Shown here: in pieces, positions 15,700-26,095 of the stretch
Layout: each line of letters starts with the position of its first letter
Numbering within the stretch: position 1 is the stretch's first letter
Source of the DNA: Alteromonas sp047556435
GTDB lineage: Bacteria > Pseudomonadota > Gammaproteobacteria > Enterobacterales > Alteromonadaceae
Assembly: GCF_047556435.1 (NCBI RefSeq)
Contig: NZ_CP180210.1
Coordinates: forward strand, 2,232,001-2,296,000
Length of the DNA stretch: 64,000 nucleotides
Direction of reading: 5' to 3'
Notes under the pieces: generated by a model
The model's input: only the letters and a program-made list of their open reading frames with translations
Told to the model about the DNA's origin: nothing
Databases searched by the model: none
Program-made: the position numbers and the translations under genes

Positions 15700-17640
15700 T
15701 TACTGCTGATTATCTTCCAGCATGCTTTCTAATTCATCCCAGCGCGCATATTTCCGGGATAGTTCATTTTCGGTATCGGCCAACTGCTCCAGCAACGGTG
15801 CGGTAGCAGTGGCGTCCTGCTTAAAAAAGTCCGGGTCATTCACTTTCTCCTGCAACTCGCTTAAGCGCTCCTCAAGCGTTTCAATATCGGCAGGCAGTGT
15901 ATCCAGTTCCCGTTGGTCTTTGTATGATAACTTTTTCGTCTTGCGGGGAGAAGACTTAGCACTAGGACTGTCATTAGTGCCATTAGTTTCATTCTTTAAC
16001 GCTGACTGTGCTTCTTTTTTCTGCGCATCGCGTTCCTTCTCCCGGGCCTGGTACCACTGTTCGATATCAGTAAATCCGCCAACAAATTCTCGCAGAACAC
16101 CGTTTCCTTCAAATACCAGACAACTGTTAGCAACGTTATCAACAAACTCCCTGTCGTGACTGACCAGAAGCACAGTACCTGCGTAGTCATTTAACAGCGT
16201 TTCCAACATTTCCAGCGTCTCGACATCCAAATCATTCGTCGGCTCATCGAGAACCAGTACATTGCTGGGTTTGAGCATCAGCTTGGCGAGCATCAGCCGG
16301 TTTTTTTCACCGCCGGACAGGGACTTCACCGGAGAATTCACCCGTTCAGGACTGAACAAATAGTCCTGCAGGTAACTCATTACGTGGCGTGGATGACCGT
16401 TCACGGTCAGATCGCGTTTTCCGTCCGCTACCGCATCAATGACCGTTTTTTCCGGGTCCAGCCCCTGCCGGTGCTGATCAAAATAAGCGACTTCCAGGTT
16501 AGTCCCTGGTTTAGACTCACCACTGTCAGGCCGAAGCTGACCCAGTAACAACTTGATGAGGGTACTTTTCCCTACTCCATTGGGACCAATCAATGCCAGT
16601 TTATCACCTCGAAGCACGTTAAGGTTAAGGTGACTGACGATTTGTTTACCTTCAATGGAATAGCTTAAATCATTAACTTCGAAAACACGTTTACCAGAGC
16701 GGGACGCCTGATGTTGAGATACCACCGCTGAGCCCATTAAATCACGTCGCGCCTTGCGGGCTTCACGCAGCTTTTTAAGTGCCCGCACCCTGCCTTCATT
16801 GCGCGTTCTGCGGGCTTTAATCCCCTGTCGGATCCACACTTCTTCCTGAGCTAGTTTGCGGTCAAACTCAGCATTCTGCGATGCTTCCACTTCCAGATCC
16901 TGCTGTTTTTTGTCAAGGTACATCTGGTAGTTACCTGGGTAGCTGGTCAGTGAGCCGCGATCTAAATCTACAATCCGGGTAGCCATATTGCGAATAAACG
17001 CCCGGTCGTGGCTGACAAACACGATAGCGCCTTTGAAGTTAAGCAAGCTTTGTTCAAGCCAGCGTATCATCTCAATATCGAGGTGGTTCGTTGGTTCATC
17101 CAGTAACAATAAATCGGGTTGACGCACCAACGCTCTGGCCAGCGCCGCTTTACGTCGCCATCCGCCGGAAAGCGTAGACAATGATGTATCTGCATCCAGC
17201 TTAAGCATGGTCAGGGTTTGCTCGATTTGTTGTTCGAACTGCCAGGCGTCGCGGCTCTCAAGCGCTTCCTGTAGCTTCTGTAGCCGGTTTAAATTCGCTT
17301 CCGACGGATCCTCTGTCACCAGACGGGTTTGCTTAAAGTAGTCTTTCAACGTCTGGCCGACATCAGCAAGACCTTCTGCGACGTAATCAAATAAGCTGAT
17401 ATCTGTGGTTTGCGGTGGATCCTGTTCCAGGCGCGCAATGATCGTATTGCCCTCGATGATTCGCTGGCCGTCGTCGGCAATAATATCACCCGCGATGACC
17501 TTCATCAGGGTAGATTTTCCACTTCCGTTGCGGCCAACCAGACATACGCGTTCGCCGGGCTGAACCACCAGTTCGACACCATCCAGCAAGGGAGGATTGC
17601 CGTAAATAACAGTTATATTCTTTAACTGCAGAATGCTCAC
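15700..17640 (-). CDS. uup: ABC-F ATPase Uup
   Basis: The product is 646 residues with two ABC domains: Walker A GRNGSGKST (about 37-45) and GPNGVGKST, signatures LSGGWRRK and LSGGEKNR, and Walker B LLLLDEPTNHLD and VLVLDEPTNDLD. The C-terminal 90 residues are a charged coiled coil (KTKKLSYKDQRELDTLPADI onward), as in Uup, which binds DNA and acts in replication/transposon excision and ribosome functions. Start is GTG at 17640, overlapping the glutaredoxin-like gene by 4 nt (GTGA). Confidence 0.95.
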   Translation of the reverse strand: MSILQLKNITVIYGNPPLLDGVELVVQPGERVCLVGRNGSGKSTLMKVIAGDIIADDGQRIIEGNTIIARLEQDPPQTTDISLFDYVAEGLADVGQTLKDYFKQTRLVTEDPSEANLNRLQKLQEALESRDAWQFEQQIEQTLTMLKLDADTSLSTLSGGWRRKAALARALVRQPDLLLLDEPTNHLDIEMIRWLEQSLLNFKGAIVFVSHDRAFIRNMATRIVDLDRGSLTSYPGNYQMYLDKKQQDLEVEASQNAEFDRKLAQEEVWIRQGIKARRTRNEGRVRALKKLREARKARRDLMGSAVVSQHQASRSGKRVFEVNDLSYSIEGKQIVSHLNLNVLRGDKLALIGPNGVGKSTLIKLLLGQLRPDSGESKPGTNLEVAYFDQHRQGLDPEKTVIDAVADGKRDLTVNGHPRHVMSYLQDYLFSPERVNSPVKSLSGGEKNRLMLAKLMLKPSNVLVLDEPTNDLDVETLEMLETLLNDYAGTVLLVSHDREFVDNVANSCLVFEGNGVLREFVGGFTDIEQWYQAREKERDAQKKEAQSALKNETNGTNDSPSAKSSPRKTKKLSYKDQRELDTLPADIETLEERLSELQEKVNDPDFFKQDATATAPLLEQLADTENELSRKYARWDELESMLEDNQQ

Positions 17641-17870
17641 TGTAAAAATGCCTCCAGCATTTGGCTGTTAAAAGGCCAGCCTATTTCTTTATCGTTATCA
17701 ACGCGTTTTAACACCGGAATACGGACGCCATAATAATGGTACCAATCCGTATTGTCTCTGACGTTTCGCATCTCAATCTCAAGTGACTCATAACATGAGG
17801 TTGCTTCCAGCTCCTGCTTTGCAAGGTCACAAAGCTCGCAATGGGGGCCGGTATAGAACAGTATTCTCAT
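17637..17870 (-). CDS. Glutaredoxin-like protein (DUF836)
   Basis: The product is 77 residues from the ATG at 17870, which overlaps the rlmKL stop by 4 nt (ATGA). MRILFYTGPHCELCDLAKQE carries the CxxC-type redox pair Cys12/Cys15 in a thioredoxin fold, and GVRIPVLKR holds the cis-Pro. The partner of this small glutaredoxin-like family is unknown. Its tight placement between rlmKL and uup is common in gammaproteobacteria. Confidence 0.9.
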   Translation of the reverse strand: MRILFYTGPHCELCDLAKQELEATSCYESLEIEMRNVRDNTDWYHYYGVRIPVLKRVDNDKEIGWPFNSQMLEAFLQ

Positions 17871-19963
17871 GATTGCAAAATCCAGCATTTATGAATAGGT
17901 GAAGCCTTCTTGAAATCTTCCGGTATTGTCTTATCCGTTATCTCTTCAATCTGCAGGCCCAGTGCTTCCACGGCCGCGTTATCTAACTTAAATCCCTTGC
18001 GGTTATTGGAAAATATAATGGTGCCTCCTGCCGTCAGACATTTCACAGCACTGCTGAGCATGGCAACATGATCTCGCTGCACGTCCCAGGTCGACTGCAT
18101 TCGCTTCGAATTGGAAAATGAAGGCGGGTCGATAAATATCAGTCCGTACTTGCCATCATGTTGATCAAGCCAGGTGGTACAGTCAGCCTGTACGAAGGCA
18201 TGTGCCCCCTGTAGCTTGTTCAGAGCGAAATTCTGTTTTGCCCAGTCAAGATAGGTTTTCGACATGTCTACAGTAGTAACAGAACGCGCCTGTCCCATTG
18301 CGGCAAAAACCGAAACACTGCCGGTATACGAAAACAGGTTCAGTACGTCTTTCCCTTTTGCCTGTGCTTTTATTATCTGCCGGGTATCTCTGTGATCTAA
18401 AAACAACCCGGTATCCAGATAGTCTGTCGGATTAACAATAAAGCGAGCGCCGTTTTCCCAGACTTCGATGGTGTTGCCTTTCTGCCCCATCTTCTCGTAT
18501 TGTTTCTGCCCTTTTTGCTGACTGCGAACTTTCAGCGCAATTTTTTTAGGGGATACTCCCGTGACGGCCGGAAGATGTAGCAATACCTCCTGCAACCGCC
18601 GGCGCGCCTTGTCTTCTGAAACGGTCTTAGGCGGAGCATATTCCTGCACCACCAACCAGTCGTCATAGCAGTCTATTGCGACGTTATAGTCTGGCAAATC
18701 CGCGTCGTAAAGACGGTAACAATTTGTATCCTGAGATTTTAACCAGCTCTTACGTTTTTTCAGGTTTTTACGCAGTCGGTTAGCAAACTCATGAGCTTGT
18801 GCATCCCCACTAAATTGTTCGCAATTGGCGCTGTCCAGCACATAGTTTACGAGCCGGCATTCGAGCTTACCGTTATTCATGGCGTACTCTTTCGCGGCAC
18901 GCAGCTTCATAACCCGAAGTAAATCGCGATTACTGCTAAGCAAAGAGACATGCCAGTCTTTCCATGCGTCTTTAAAACGCTTGCCCCACTGAGAAAACAA
19001 CGGAATGAGATCAGTAAGTTCACCAAGACGCTCGCCATATGGCGGATTACTTACCACATAGCCAGGTGTCTTATCCGGTGGCGAGGCTTTCGTCGCATCC
19101 TGCACGTGAAACTGAATGTCGCTAAATACCCCTGCTACATCTGCGTTTTTCCTCGCGACCGCAACAAGCGTGCGACTGACGTCACTGGCGTTGATACTGC
19201 AGCTTGCCTCAGTCTGTCCCTGTAACGCTTTCTCAACCAGTTGCTCCCATAACCCGGCATTGTGACCCAGCCACCGGTTGAAGCCCCAGTAGTCTCGCTT
19301 GATACCAGGCGCAATGTTTTTGGCAATATAAGCCGCTTCAATGGCGATCGTCCCGGAGCCACACATGACATCCACCAAAGGTTTGTCGGTTTCCTGAGTC
19401 CAGCCACTGCGTATCAGCATGGCGCAAGCAATATGCTCTTTAAGCGGTGCTTCACCGGTATCCTGGCGATAGGCGCGCTGATGCAAGCTGGTGCCGGATA
19501 AGTCCAGTCCTATGATGACATTGTCCCGATGACACTTAGCATAAACAGGGAAATCAGGCTGCTTGCGTTCAACGTTAGGGCGCTGCGAACCGACCTCTAG
19601 AAAGTGGTCGACTATCGCATCTTTAATCTTTACCGCCCCGAACTGGGTATTTCTGATTGCCCGATTGGTGCCGGTAAAATTAACCGATAAGGTATCTCTC
19701 GCATTCATGTGCATTTGCCAGTCAATATCGCTGGCTGTTTTGTAAAGTGCTTCTTCCGAGTCAGCCTTACCACTGTTCAACACCCAAATTACCCGGTTCG
19801 CCAAACGCGACCACAAGCAAAGTGTATAGGCTTGCTCTAGGGTGCCTTCAAACTGAATGGCGCCGGGTGATAGCTTCACCTCTGCCCCCGGACAAAGCAT
19901 TTCGATTTCCTGTTTAACAAGTTCATCGAGTCCGCGGCTGGAAGTGACAAGTATACTGTTCAT
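17867..19963 (-). CDS. rlmL: Bifunctional 23S rRNA methyltransferase RlmKL
   Basis: The product is 698 residues. The N-terminal THUMP domain is followed by the RlmL methyltransferase domain (motif DVMCGSGTIAIEAA and SNPPYGERLG) and the C-terminal RlmK domain (LNLFSYTGSVSVFAA and FIDPPSFSNSKRM). RlmL makes m2G2445 and RlmK makes m7G2069 in 23S rRNA. In E. coli it likewise precedes uup. It is first of the rlmKL-glutaredoxin-uup-DUF3466 run and lies 37 nt after pyrD. Confidence 0.96.
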   Translation of the reverse strand: MNSILVTSSRGLDELVKQEIEMLCPGAEVKLSPGAIQFEGTLEQAYTLCLWSRLANRVIWVLNSGKADSEEALYKTASDIDWQMHMNARDTLSVNFTGTNRAIRNTQFGAVKIKDAIVDHFLEVGSQRPNVERKQPDFPVYAKCHRDNVIIGLDLSGTSLHQRAYRQDTGEAPLKEHIACAMLIRSGWTQETDKPLVDVMCGSGTIAIEAAYIAKNIAPGIKRDYWGFNRWLGHNAGLWEQLVEKALQGQTEASCSINASDVSRTLVAVARKNADVAGVFSDIQFHVQDATKASPPDKTPGYVVSNPPYGERLGELTDLIPLFSQWGKRFKDAWKDWHVSLLSSNRDLLRVMKLRAAKEYAMNNGKLECRLVNYVLDSANCEQFSGDAQAHEFANRLRKNLKKRKSWLKSQDTNCYRLYDADLPDYNVAIDCYDDWLVVQEYAPPKTVSEDKARRRLQEVLLHLPAVTGVSPKKIALKVRSQQKGQKQYEKMGQKGNTIEVWENGARFIVNPTDYLDTGLFLDHRDTRQIIKAQAKGKDVLNLFSYTGSVSVFAAMGQARSVTTVDMSKTYLDWAKQNFALNKLQGAHAFVQADCTTWLDQHDGKYGLIFIDPPSFSNSKRMQSTWDVQRDHVAMLSSAVKCLTAGGTIIFSNNRKGFKLDNAAVEALGLQIEEITDKTIPEDFKKASPIHKCWILQS

Positions 19964-20000
19964 AGGTTTCCTGTGTTACGAGTTTGCAGAGCTTCACGCA

Positions 20001-21008
20001 TCAGATTGACTTCACAATACTGCGTATCAGAGCCGGGCCCTGATAGATGAAGGCAGAATAGACCTGTACCAGTGATGCCCCTGCTTGCAGTCTGTCTTGA
20101 GCAGCCTGTGGACTATCAATCCCTCCGACACCGATAATGGGAATTTCGCGATCCAGCGCTTTGGATAGCTTACGGGTGACATCCAGACTCATCTGCGTCA
20201 TCACTGAGCCACTTAAACCGCCTGCTTCATCGGCATGAGGCAGCCCTTTAACCGCGTCGCGGCTAAGCGTGGTATTGGTAGCAATGACACCGTCCATCTT
20301 ATTTTTCAGTAATGACGCTGCGATACTCTCAATTTCTGCGTCACTTAGGTCTGGCGCAATTTTTATAAATAACGGAACATATTTGCCATGTGTCTGACAA
20401 AGCGATTCCTGCGCAGCTTTCAAGCCATGTAACAACGAATCAAGTGCGTCACCATACTGAAGGTTACGAAGCCCGGGAGTGTTTGGTGAAGAAATATTCA
20501 CGGTGACATAACTGGCGTATGGATAGACCTTGTTCAGGCAGATCAGATAATCATCCAGTGCTTTGCTCTCTTCCGTGTCTTTGTTTTTGCCGATGTTGAT
20601 GCCAATGGCACCTTTAAAATGGCTGCGCTTCACCTGCTCTACCAGATAGTCAACGCCTTTGTTGTTGAATCCCATTCGGTTGATGATGGCTTCTTTTTCG
20701 CTGATCCGAAACAATCTTGGCTTTGGATTTCCTGGTTGCGGGCGCGGTGTGACCGTGCCGACTTCAACAAAACCAAATCCCATCGCAGCGAAGGCATCTA
20801 TGCACTCGCCGTTTTTATCCAGACCCGCAGCCAGGCCAACCGGATTATCGAAGGTGATCCCAGAAACCGTCACCGGCTTTTTAATGGTTGGCGTGGAATA
20901 TAGCCACTTTAGTGGTGTGTGCTGCGTTTTGTGCAGCCAGTTAATCGTAAAATCGTGGCTTTTTTCAGGCTCACACGCGAGTAGAATTTTCTGTGCTATT
21001 GATTGCAT
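20001..21008 (-). CDS. pyrD: Dihydroorotate dehydrogenase, class 2 (quinone)
   Basis: The product is 335 residues. Class 2 features are the N-terminal helical extension for membrane and quinone contact (MQSIAQKILLACEPEKSHDF), FMN-binding GLAAGLDKNGE, and NISSPNTPGLRNLQ with the catalytic Ser base. It oxidises dihydroorotate to orotate in pyrimidine synthesis. In E. coli pyrD also lies near rlmL and uup, with two genes between that are missing here. Confidence 0.97.
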   Translation of the reverse strand: MQSIAQKILLACEPEKSHDFTINWLHKTQHTPLKWLYSTPTIKKPVTVSGITFDNPVGLAAGLDKNGECIDAFAAMGFGFVEVGTVTPRPQPGNPKPRLFRISEKEAIINRMGFNNKGVDYLVEQVKRSHFKGAIGINIGKNKDTEESKALDDYLICLNKVYPYASYVTVNISSPNTPGLRNLQYGDALDSLLHGLKAAQESLCQTHGKYVPLFIKIAPDLSDAEIESIAASLLKNKMDGVIATNTTLSRDAVKGLPHADEAGGLSGSVMTQMSLDVTRKLSKALDREIPIIGVGGIDSPQAAQDRLQAGASLVQVYSAFIYQGPALIRSIVKSI

Positions 21009-21036
21009 ACATCACACGGTTGGGTAGCTATAAAAA

Positions 21037-21062
21037 AGCCCTGTTAAACAGGGCTCTTTAAT
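21037..21062 (-). terminator. Terminator of the NAD-GDH gene
   Basis: agccctgt (21037-21044) pairs with acagggct (21048-21055). The A-run at 21032-21037 gives a U-run on the minus strand, just after the NAD-GDH stop and before pyrD. Confidence 0.85.
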
Positions 21063-21080
21063 CTGTTGAATGTGCGTATT

Positions 21081-24000
21081 CTAATGGTTCGACTTAACGC
21101 TTAAAAGCATCAATTCACGTAAAGCCACAGAAAACTTGGCAAATTCATGGGTAGAGCTGGTTTTGAACTCTGACATCATGTGATACCAGCGTTTTAACAG
21201 CGTCTCGTTACTGTCAATCCAGGTATTCAGGATTTCATCAGCATCTGTTGCATCTGGTCTTGAGTGCAACAAATTGGCTGTAATTGAGCGTTGCTGCCAA
21301 TCCAGCTCCTCACGATAAGAGGCTCTGGCCAATGCCTGCCAGTGGTTACTGACGGCCTGGTTGGTGATTTGGTCCAGGAACCAGTGCAATTCAAGTCTCG
21401 AGCCTAACTGGAAGTAAAGCTTGGCAATCACTGATGTTTCGTGCTCATCACTTTCGTTAATTTGTGCAAGATCAAGACTGGAGAACATATTCGAGAAGCT
21501 GGCTACCTGATAAGCGATATCCGCCGGCACACCCGCCTTGACGTAACGACTGGTTTTCTCCTCAAGTTGCGCGTACTCACCCTCAACCAGATAATGCTCA
21601 AGGTTACGGGACAGATTATCGAACGTATCGCGATAACTTGCGATAGCTTCTTCTACGCCCAGCGATTTATTGCCATGGCGAATATACCAGCGTGCGGAAC
21701 GTCGCATTGTGCGGCGAGCAGCCTCCAGCATCTCTAGTTGCAGACGAGCCGGGATCACGTTATCCAGCTCTTCAATGCGCTTCCACAGCGAATTGATGTT
21801 GAAGATACCTTTCACGATGGCATAGGCATTGGCGATTTCATCTACCGTAGCGCCAGTTTCTTCCTGCATACGGAAGACAAAATTCAGGCCCATATCGTTA
21901 ACCATGTTATTGGTTAACTTGGTTGCGATAATTTCGCCTCGTAATGGATGTTCTTCCATTTGCGCGGCAAACTTCTCACGTAAAACCGGTGGGAAGGCCT
22001 CAACCAGCAGTTTGCCGTGGAACGGGTTCTGGGTTATCTCAGGAATATTCAGCGCATCCTTTAATACCATTTTACCGTATGCAATTAACACGCTCAGCTC
22101 AGGGCGGGTTAAACCACGATTTGACGCAACGCGATCTGAAATTTCATCGTCGCTGGGGATGAATTCCAGCTCACGGTTTAAGAAACCTTCACGCTCAAGG
22201 CCATGGATAAACCGCAGTTGCTCTTTAAGTTGATTAACCCCAGCCATTTCGGTAATTGAAATCGATTGTGTCTGACGGTAACAATCGTGCAGCACGATCC
22301 GTGATACATCATCCGTCATATCGTAAAGCAGGTTGTTACGTTGTTTGACGGTAAGATCGCCCTTGTTTACCAAGCTGTTTAGCAGGATCTTGATATTAAC
22401 TTCATTATCCGAACAATCTACGCCGCCAACGTTGTCGACAAAGTCAGTGTTAACGCGGCCACCTACAGACGCATATTCAACACGCCCAAGCTGGGTCAGG
22501 CCAAGGTTACCGCCCTCACCCACGATTTTAGCCTGAACATCTCGGCCATTTACCCGTAAGTCATCGTTCGCACGATCACCAACTTCCGAGTGACTTTCTT
22601 TCTTACTCTTAATGTAGGTTCCGATACCACCGTTCCAGATGAGGTCGACCGGCATTTTCAAAATGTTGTGAATAAGCTCGTTTGGCGTCATGGTGACCTG
22701 GCGAGTACCCAACCACTTCTTCATCTCTGGTGTGAGCTTAATTGACTTGGCCGAGCGGTTAAAAATACCACCGCCTTTAGAAATCAGTTTGCTGTCATAA
22801 TCTTCCCAGCTCAAACGCGGATTCTCAAACAGGCGCTGACGTTCTTTGTAGCTTGACTCAGCATCCGGGTTCGGGTCGAAGAAAATGTGCAAATGGTTAA
22901 ACGCAGCAACCAGGCGCGTGTGTTTGGACAGCAACATGCCGTTACCAAAGACATCGCCGGCCATGTCGCCAATACCAACACAGGTAAAATCTGTCGTCTG
23001 ACAGTCAATACCGATTTCGCGGAAGTGTCGCTTAACGGACTCCCAGGCACCACGTGCGGTAATTCCCATTTTCTTGTGGTCATAACCGATGCTGCCACCT
23101 GAAGCAAAAGCATCACCAAGCCAGAAGTGGTATTCATTGGAAATACTATTGGCAATATCAGAGAAAGTCGCGGTGCCTTTATCCGCAGCAACAACCAGGT
23201 ATGGGTCATCCTCATCGAGACGAACGACATCTTTAGGCGGCACAATTTCACCGTCTACGATGTTATCTGTTATATCCAGCAAGCTACGTATAAACGTGCG
23301 ATAACACGCCTGCCCTTCGGCCTGAATGGCTTCGCGCCCTTCCCCTACAGGTAATTGTTTACAGACAAATCCACCTTTAGCGCCAACCGGTACGATAACC
23401 GTATTTTTTACTTGCTGCGCTTTTACCAGACCCAGTACTTCTGTACGGAAGTCCTCCTGACGGTCTGACCAACGAAGTCCGCCACGGGCAACCTTACCAC
23501 CACGAAGATGAACACCTTCCACCTTCGGTGAGTAAACAAAGACTTCAAATTTAGGCAGCGGTAGTGGCATGTCTGGGATCAGTTCAGGCATCATTTTAAA
23601 CGAGACGTAGCTCTTCTCGTTATTTTCACTGTCTGTCTGATAGAAGTTAGTACGCAACGTCGCACTCATCATATCCAGATAACGGCGAATGATACGATCG
23701 TCATCCAGGTTAGATACGTTATCCAGTTGCACCTTAATCTCTTCTAAGATGGCGTCTTGTTTTTTCTGCGTGCGCTTCTTGAACGGGTTGAAACGTTGTT
23801 CAAAGAAATCAACCAGCAAACGTGCAATATCTGGATAGTTAGCCAGTGTATTAGCAATATAATCACGGCTAAAGGAACTGCCCGTCTGGCGCATGTACTT
23901 GGCATACGCTCGCAAGATAGTCACCTTACGCCCAGTAAGACCCGCCCCCAGAATCAGGCGGTTAAACGCATCATCTTCCAACGCGTTGTACCAGACCTTA

Positions 24001-25919
24001 GCAAACGCATCCTGAAACAGCACCTGCGCCGTTTCCATATCGAAATGCTGACCGCTTTTGTGAAGCATGGAGAAATCCATGATCCAATTGCGTTCACCTT
24101 CTGCGCACGTGACTTTATAAGGGCTCTCGTCAATTACGCGTAACCCAAAGTTCTCTAACATCGGTAACACGTCAGACAAATGGATAGGCTCAGCACGATG
24201 AAACAATTTCAGTTTTACAACCTGGCTGTCTGCCTGTTCTTCCTGCGGACGATAAAACAGCATATCCAGCGTATGCTCATCACTGAGAAGCTCAAGTTTA
24301 CCTATGTCGACAAGCGCGGCACTAGGTAAATTGTGATCGGTATAACTGCGCGAAAAGGCGTTGGTATATTTGCGCTCAAGGGCTTTACCGTTTGCTTCTC
24401 CGTGGGCCGCAGTAATTGCCGCGGCAAGTCGGTCGTTCCAGGTTTTGGTAAGCTCTATAATATTTTTTTCGATTTCTTTCACGTCGTATTCCGCATTATT
24501 GTCTTTCACCCGCGCAATGTAGTGCGTGCGAGCATACACAGACTCAGAAAAGAAAGTGGTAAATTCCACTTCACCATCTGCGTTAAGTGACTTCTTAAGC
24601 AGTTCCTGTGTTTCTTTTCGAAGCTGGGTGTTGTAACGCTCCCTGGGTACAAACACCATACAGGAGAAGAAACGGCCAAAGGTGTCTTTGCGGATAAACA
24701 GCCGGGAAATCCCCCGCTCCTGCATTTGGAAAATGCCCATAACGATTTGTGCAAGCTCTGCAGCCGGGGTTTGTAGTAACTCGTCACGCGGGTAAGTTTC
24801 TACAATGTTCACGAACGCCTTATACGCGTGGGTCCCAGGCTCGAAACCAGATAAATCCGTTATGCGTTGAATTTTCTCTCGCAGGATAGGTAACTGAGTG
24901 GCGCTTTGGTTGTAAAAAGACGCGGAATATAATCCCAAGAAGCGATGTTCTCCGACAACCTGTCCGTCTTTATTAAACACTTTTACACCAACATAATCCA
25001 TGTAGGCAGGACGATGCACCCGCGAGCGACTGTTTGTTTTCGTCAGGATCAGCGGATTGTCGCTTAACGCCTCGGCCCTGGCTGACGCCGGCAGTTTTGA
25101 AATCAGGCGCTCACGATCGCTGATTGAGTTTTTCATCAGGCCGAGGCTGCTATCATTAGCAGGGATCCAGCGATGGTCCCCTTCGATGGCTTTAACGTCG
25201 TAGTAACGGTATCCCATCAGGGTGAAATTGTGATCTGCCAGCCAATCTAAAAATTGCTTGGTTTGTTTTGTTTCGCTGCTATCAACTGGCCAGTTAAGTT
25301 TACTGGCCTCTTTGGTAACAGCATGCAACTTATCTGTCATTTGCTGCCAGTCCTGCACAGCAAGACTGACTTCATCAACCACAGAAAACAGTTCTTTTTT
25401 AAGGCTGTCGAGATCTTTTTTCGCGGTCTGGCGGTCGATTTCAATAAACAACACAGTTTGCTTAACCGTGTCCTTATCTTTTTCACTCGGATCGATAAAA
25501 TCACTTATCTGCCCTGCCTTGTCGCGCTTCAACCAAATTGGGCTGTGAAGAAACAGGTGTGCAGTAATTCCCAGCCTGTTTAGTGCCATTCGCACGGAGT
25601 CAACCAGAAAAGGAACGTCGTTAACGATAATCTCAACGATGGTATGACTTGAATGCCAGCCGTGCTTAGCAATTTCAGGATTAAAAACCCGGATATAGGG
25701 TGATTGGCTATCGAATTTGTCCAGCGCGTTCCACAGGCTCAGCGTTGCACCGTAGAGGTCGCTGTCGTTGCGGTGCTCAAGATCGTCACTGGAAATATTC
25801 TTATATAACAGGCGACCAAATTGCTGAACCAGAGATTTTTTATTGGCATCGACCTTCTTGTCGATGAGTGAATATACATTCTCTAGCAAAACGGAGTGTC
25901 GCTGTGAGGTGACTGTCAT
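21081..25919 (-). CDS. gdhB: NAD-dependent glutamate dehydrogenase, large (about 180 kDa) type
   Basis: The product is 1612 residues, matching the GDH-180 class of Pseudomonas and Alteromonas. It has N-terminal ACT-like regulatory segments and a central catalytic domain (LRGGKVARGGLRWSDR, VIVPVGAKGGFVCKQ with the catalytic Lys, VGIGDMAGDVFGNGML and KIVGEGGNLGLTQ), followed by a long C-terminal helical domain. It deaminates glutamate to 2-oxoglutarate with NAD+ and feeds carbon from amino acids into the TCA cycle. It is a single gene with its own terminator. Gene symbol follows Pseudomonas usage. Confidence 0.95.
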   Translation of the reverse strand: MTVTSQRHSVLLENVYSLIDKKVDANKKSLVQQFGRLLYKNISSDDLEHRNDSDLYGATLSLWNALDKFDSQSPYIRVFNPEIAKHGWHSSHTIVEIIVNDVPFLVDSVRMALNRLGITAHLFLHSPIWLKRDKAGQISDFIDPSEKDKDTVKQTVLFIEIDRQTAKKDLDSLKKELFSVVDEVSLAVQDWQQMTDKLHAVTKEASKLNWPVDSSETKQTKQFLDWLADHNFTLMGYRYYDVKAIEGDHRWIPANDSSLGLMKNSISDRERLISKLPASARAEALSDNPLILTKTNSRSRVHRPAYMDYVGVKVFNKDGQVVGEHRFLGLYSASFYNQSATQLPILREKIQRITDLSGFEPGTHAYKAFVNIVETYPRDELLQTPAAELAQIVMGIFQMQERGISRLFIRKDTFGRFFSCMVFVPRERYNTQLRKETQELLKKSLNADGEVEFTTFFSESVYARTHYIARVKDNNAEYDVKEIEKNIIELTKTWNDRLAAAITAAHGEANGKALERKYTNAFSRSYTDHNLPSAALVDIGKLELLSDEHTLDMLFYRPQEEQADSQVVKLKLFHRAEPIHLSDVLPMLENFGLRVIDESPYKVTCAEGERNWIMDFSMLHKSGQHFDMETAQVLFQDAFAKVWYNALEDDAFNRLILGAGLTGRKVTILRAYAKYMRQTGSSFSRDYIANTLANYPDIARLLVDFFEQRFNPFKKRTQKKQDAILEEIKVQLDNVSNLDDDRIIRRYLDMMSATLRTNFYQTDSENNEKSYVSFKMMPELIPDMPLPLPKFEVFVYSPKVEGVHLRGGKVARGGLRWSDRQEDFRTEVLGLVKAQQVKNTVIVPVGAKGGFVCKQLPVGEGREAIQAEGQACYRTFIRSLLDITDNIVDGEIVPPKDVVRLDEDDPYLVVAADKGTATFSDIANSISNEYHFWLGDAFASGGSIGYDHKKMGITARGAWESVKRHFREIGIDCQTTDFTCVGIGDMAGDVFGNGMLLSKHTRLVAAFNHLHIFFDPNPDAESSYKERQRLFENPRLSWEDYDSKLISKGGGIFNRSAKSIKLTPEMKKWLGTRQVTMTPNELIHNILKMPVDLIWNGGIGTYIKSKKESHSEVGDRANDDLRVNGRDVQAKIVGEGGNLGLTQLGRVEYASVGGRVNTDFVDNVGGVDCSDNEVNIKILLNSLVNKGDLTVKQRNNLLYDMTDDVSRIVLHDCYRQTQSISITEMAGVNQLKEQLRFIHGLEREGFLNRELEFIPSDDEISDRVASNRGLTRPELSVLIAYGKMVLKDALNIPEITQNPFHGKLLVEAFPPVLREKFAAQMEEHPLRGEIIATKLTNNMVNDMGLNFVFRMQEETGATVDEIANAYAIVKGIFNINSLWKRIEELDNVIPARLQLEMLEAARRTMRRSARWYIRHGNKSLGVEEAIASYRDTFDNLSRNLEHYLVEGEYAQLEEKTSRYVKAGVPADIAYQVASFSNMFSSLDLAQINESDEHETSVIAKLYFQLGSRLELHWFLDQITNQAVSNHWQALARASYREELDWQQRSITANLLHSRPDATDADEILNTWIDSNETLLKRWYHMMSEFKTSSTHEFAKFSVALRELMLLSVKSNH

Positions 25920-26043
25920 GTATAAACCTTATAATTGTCGTAAGTGCAGAGTATCGCTGAGTATTTTCGCTAATTTAGAGGGACTTATAAAGCCCCTTTT
26001 TAACGGATTATTAACAGGATAGATAAGTATGCAGAAAACACCC

Positions 26044-26071
26044 AAAAAAAAGGGCCTTACGGCCCCTTTTT
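26044..26071 (-). terminator. Terminator of the RND operon
   Basis: gggcc-ttac-ggccc, with a long A-run at its left, becomes a stem followed by eight U on the minus strand. It lies just downstream of the RND permease stop. Confidence 0.85.
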
Positions 26072-26095
26072 CTGATTAGCTATGCAAAAATAATT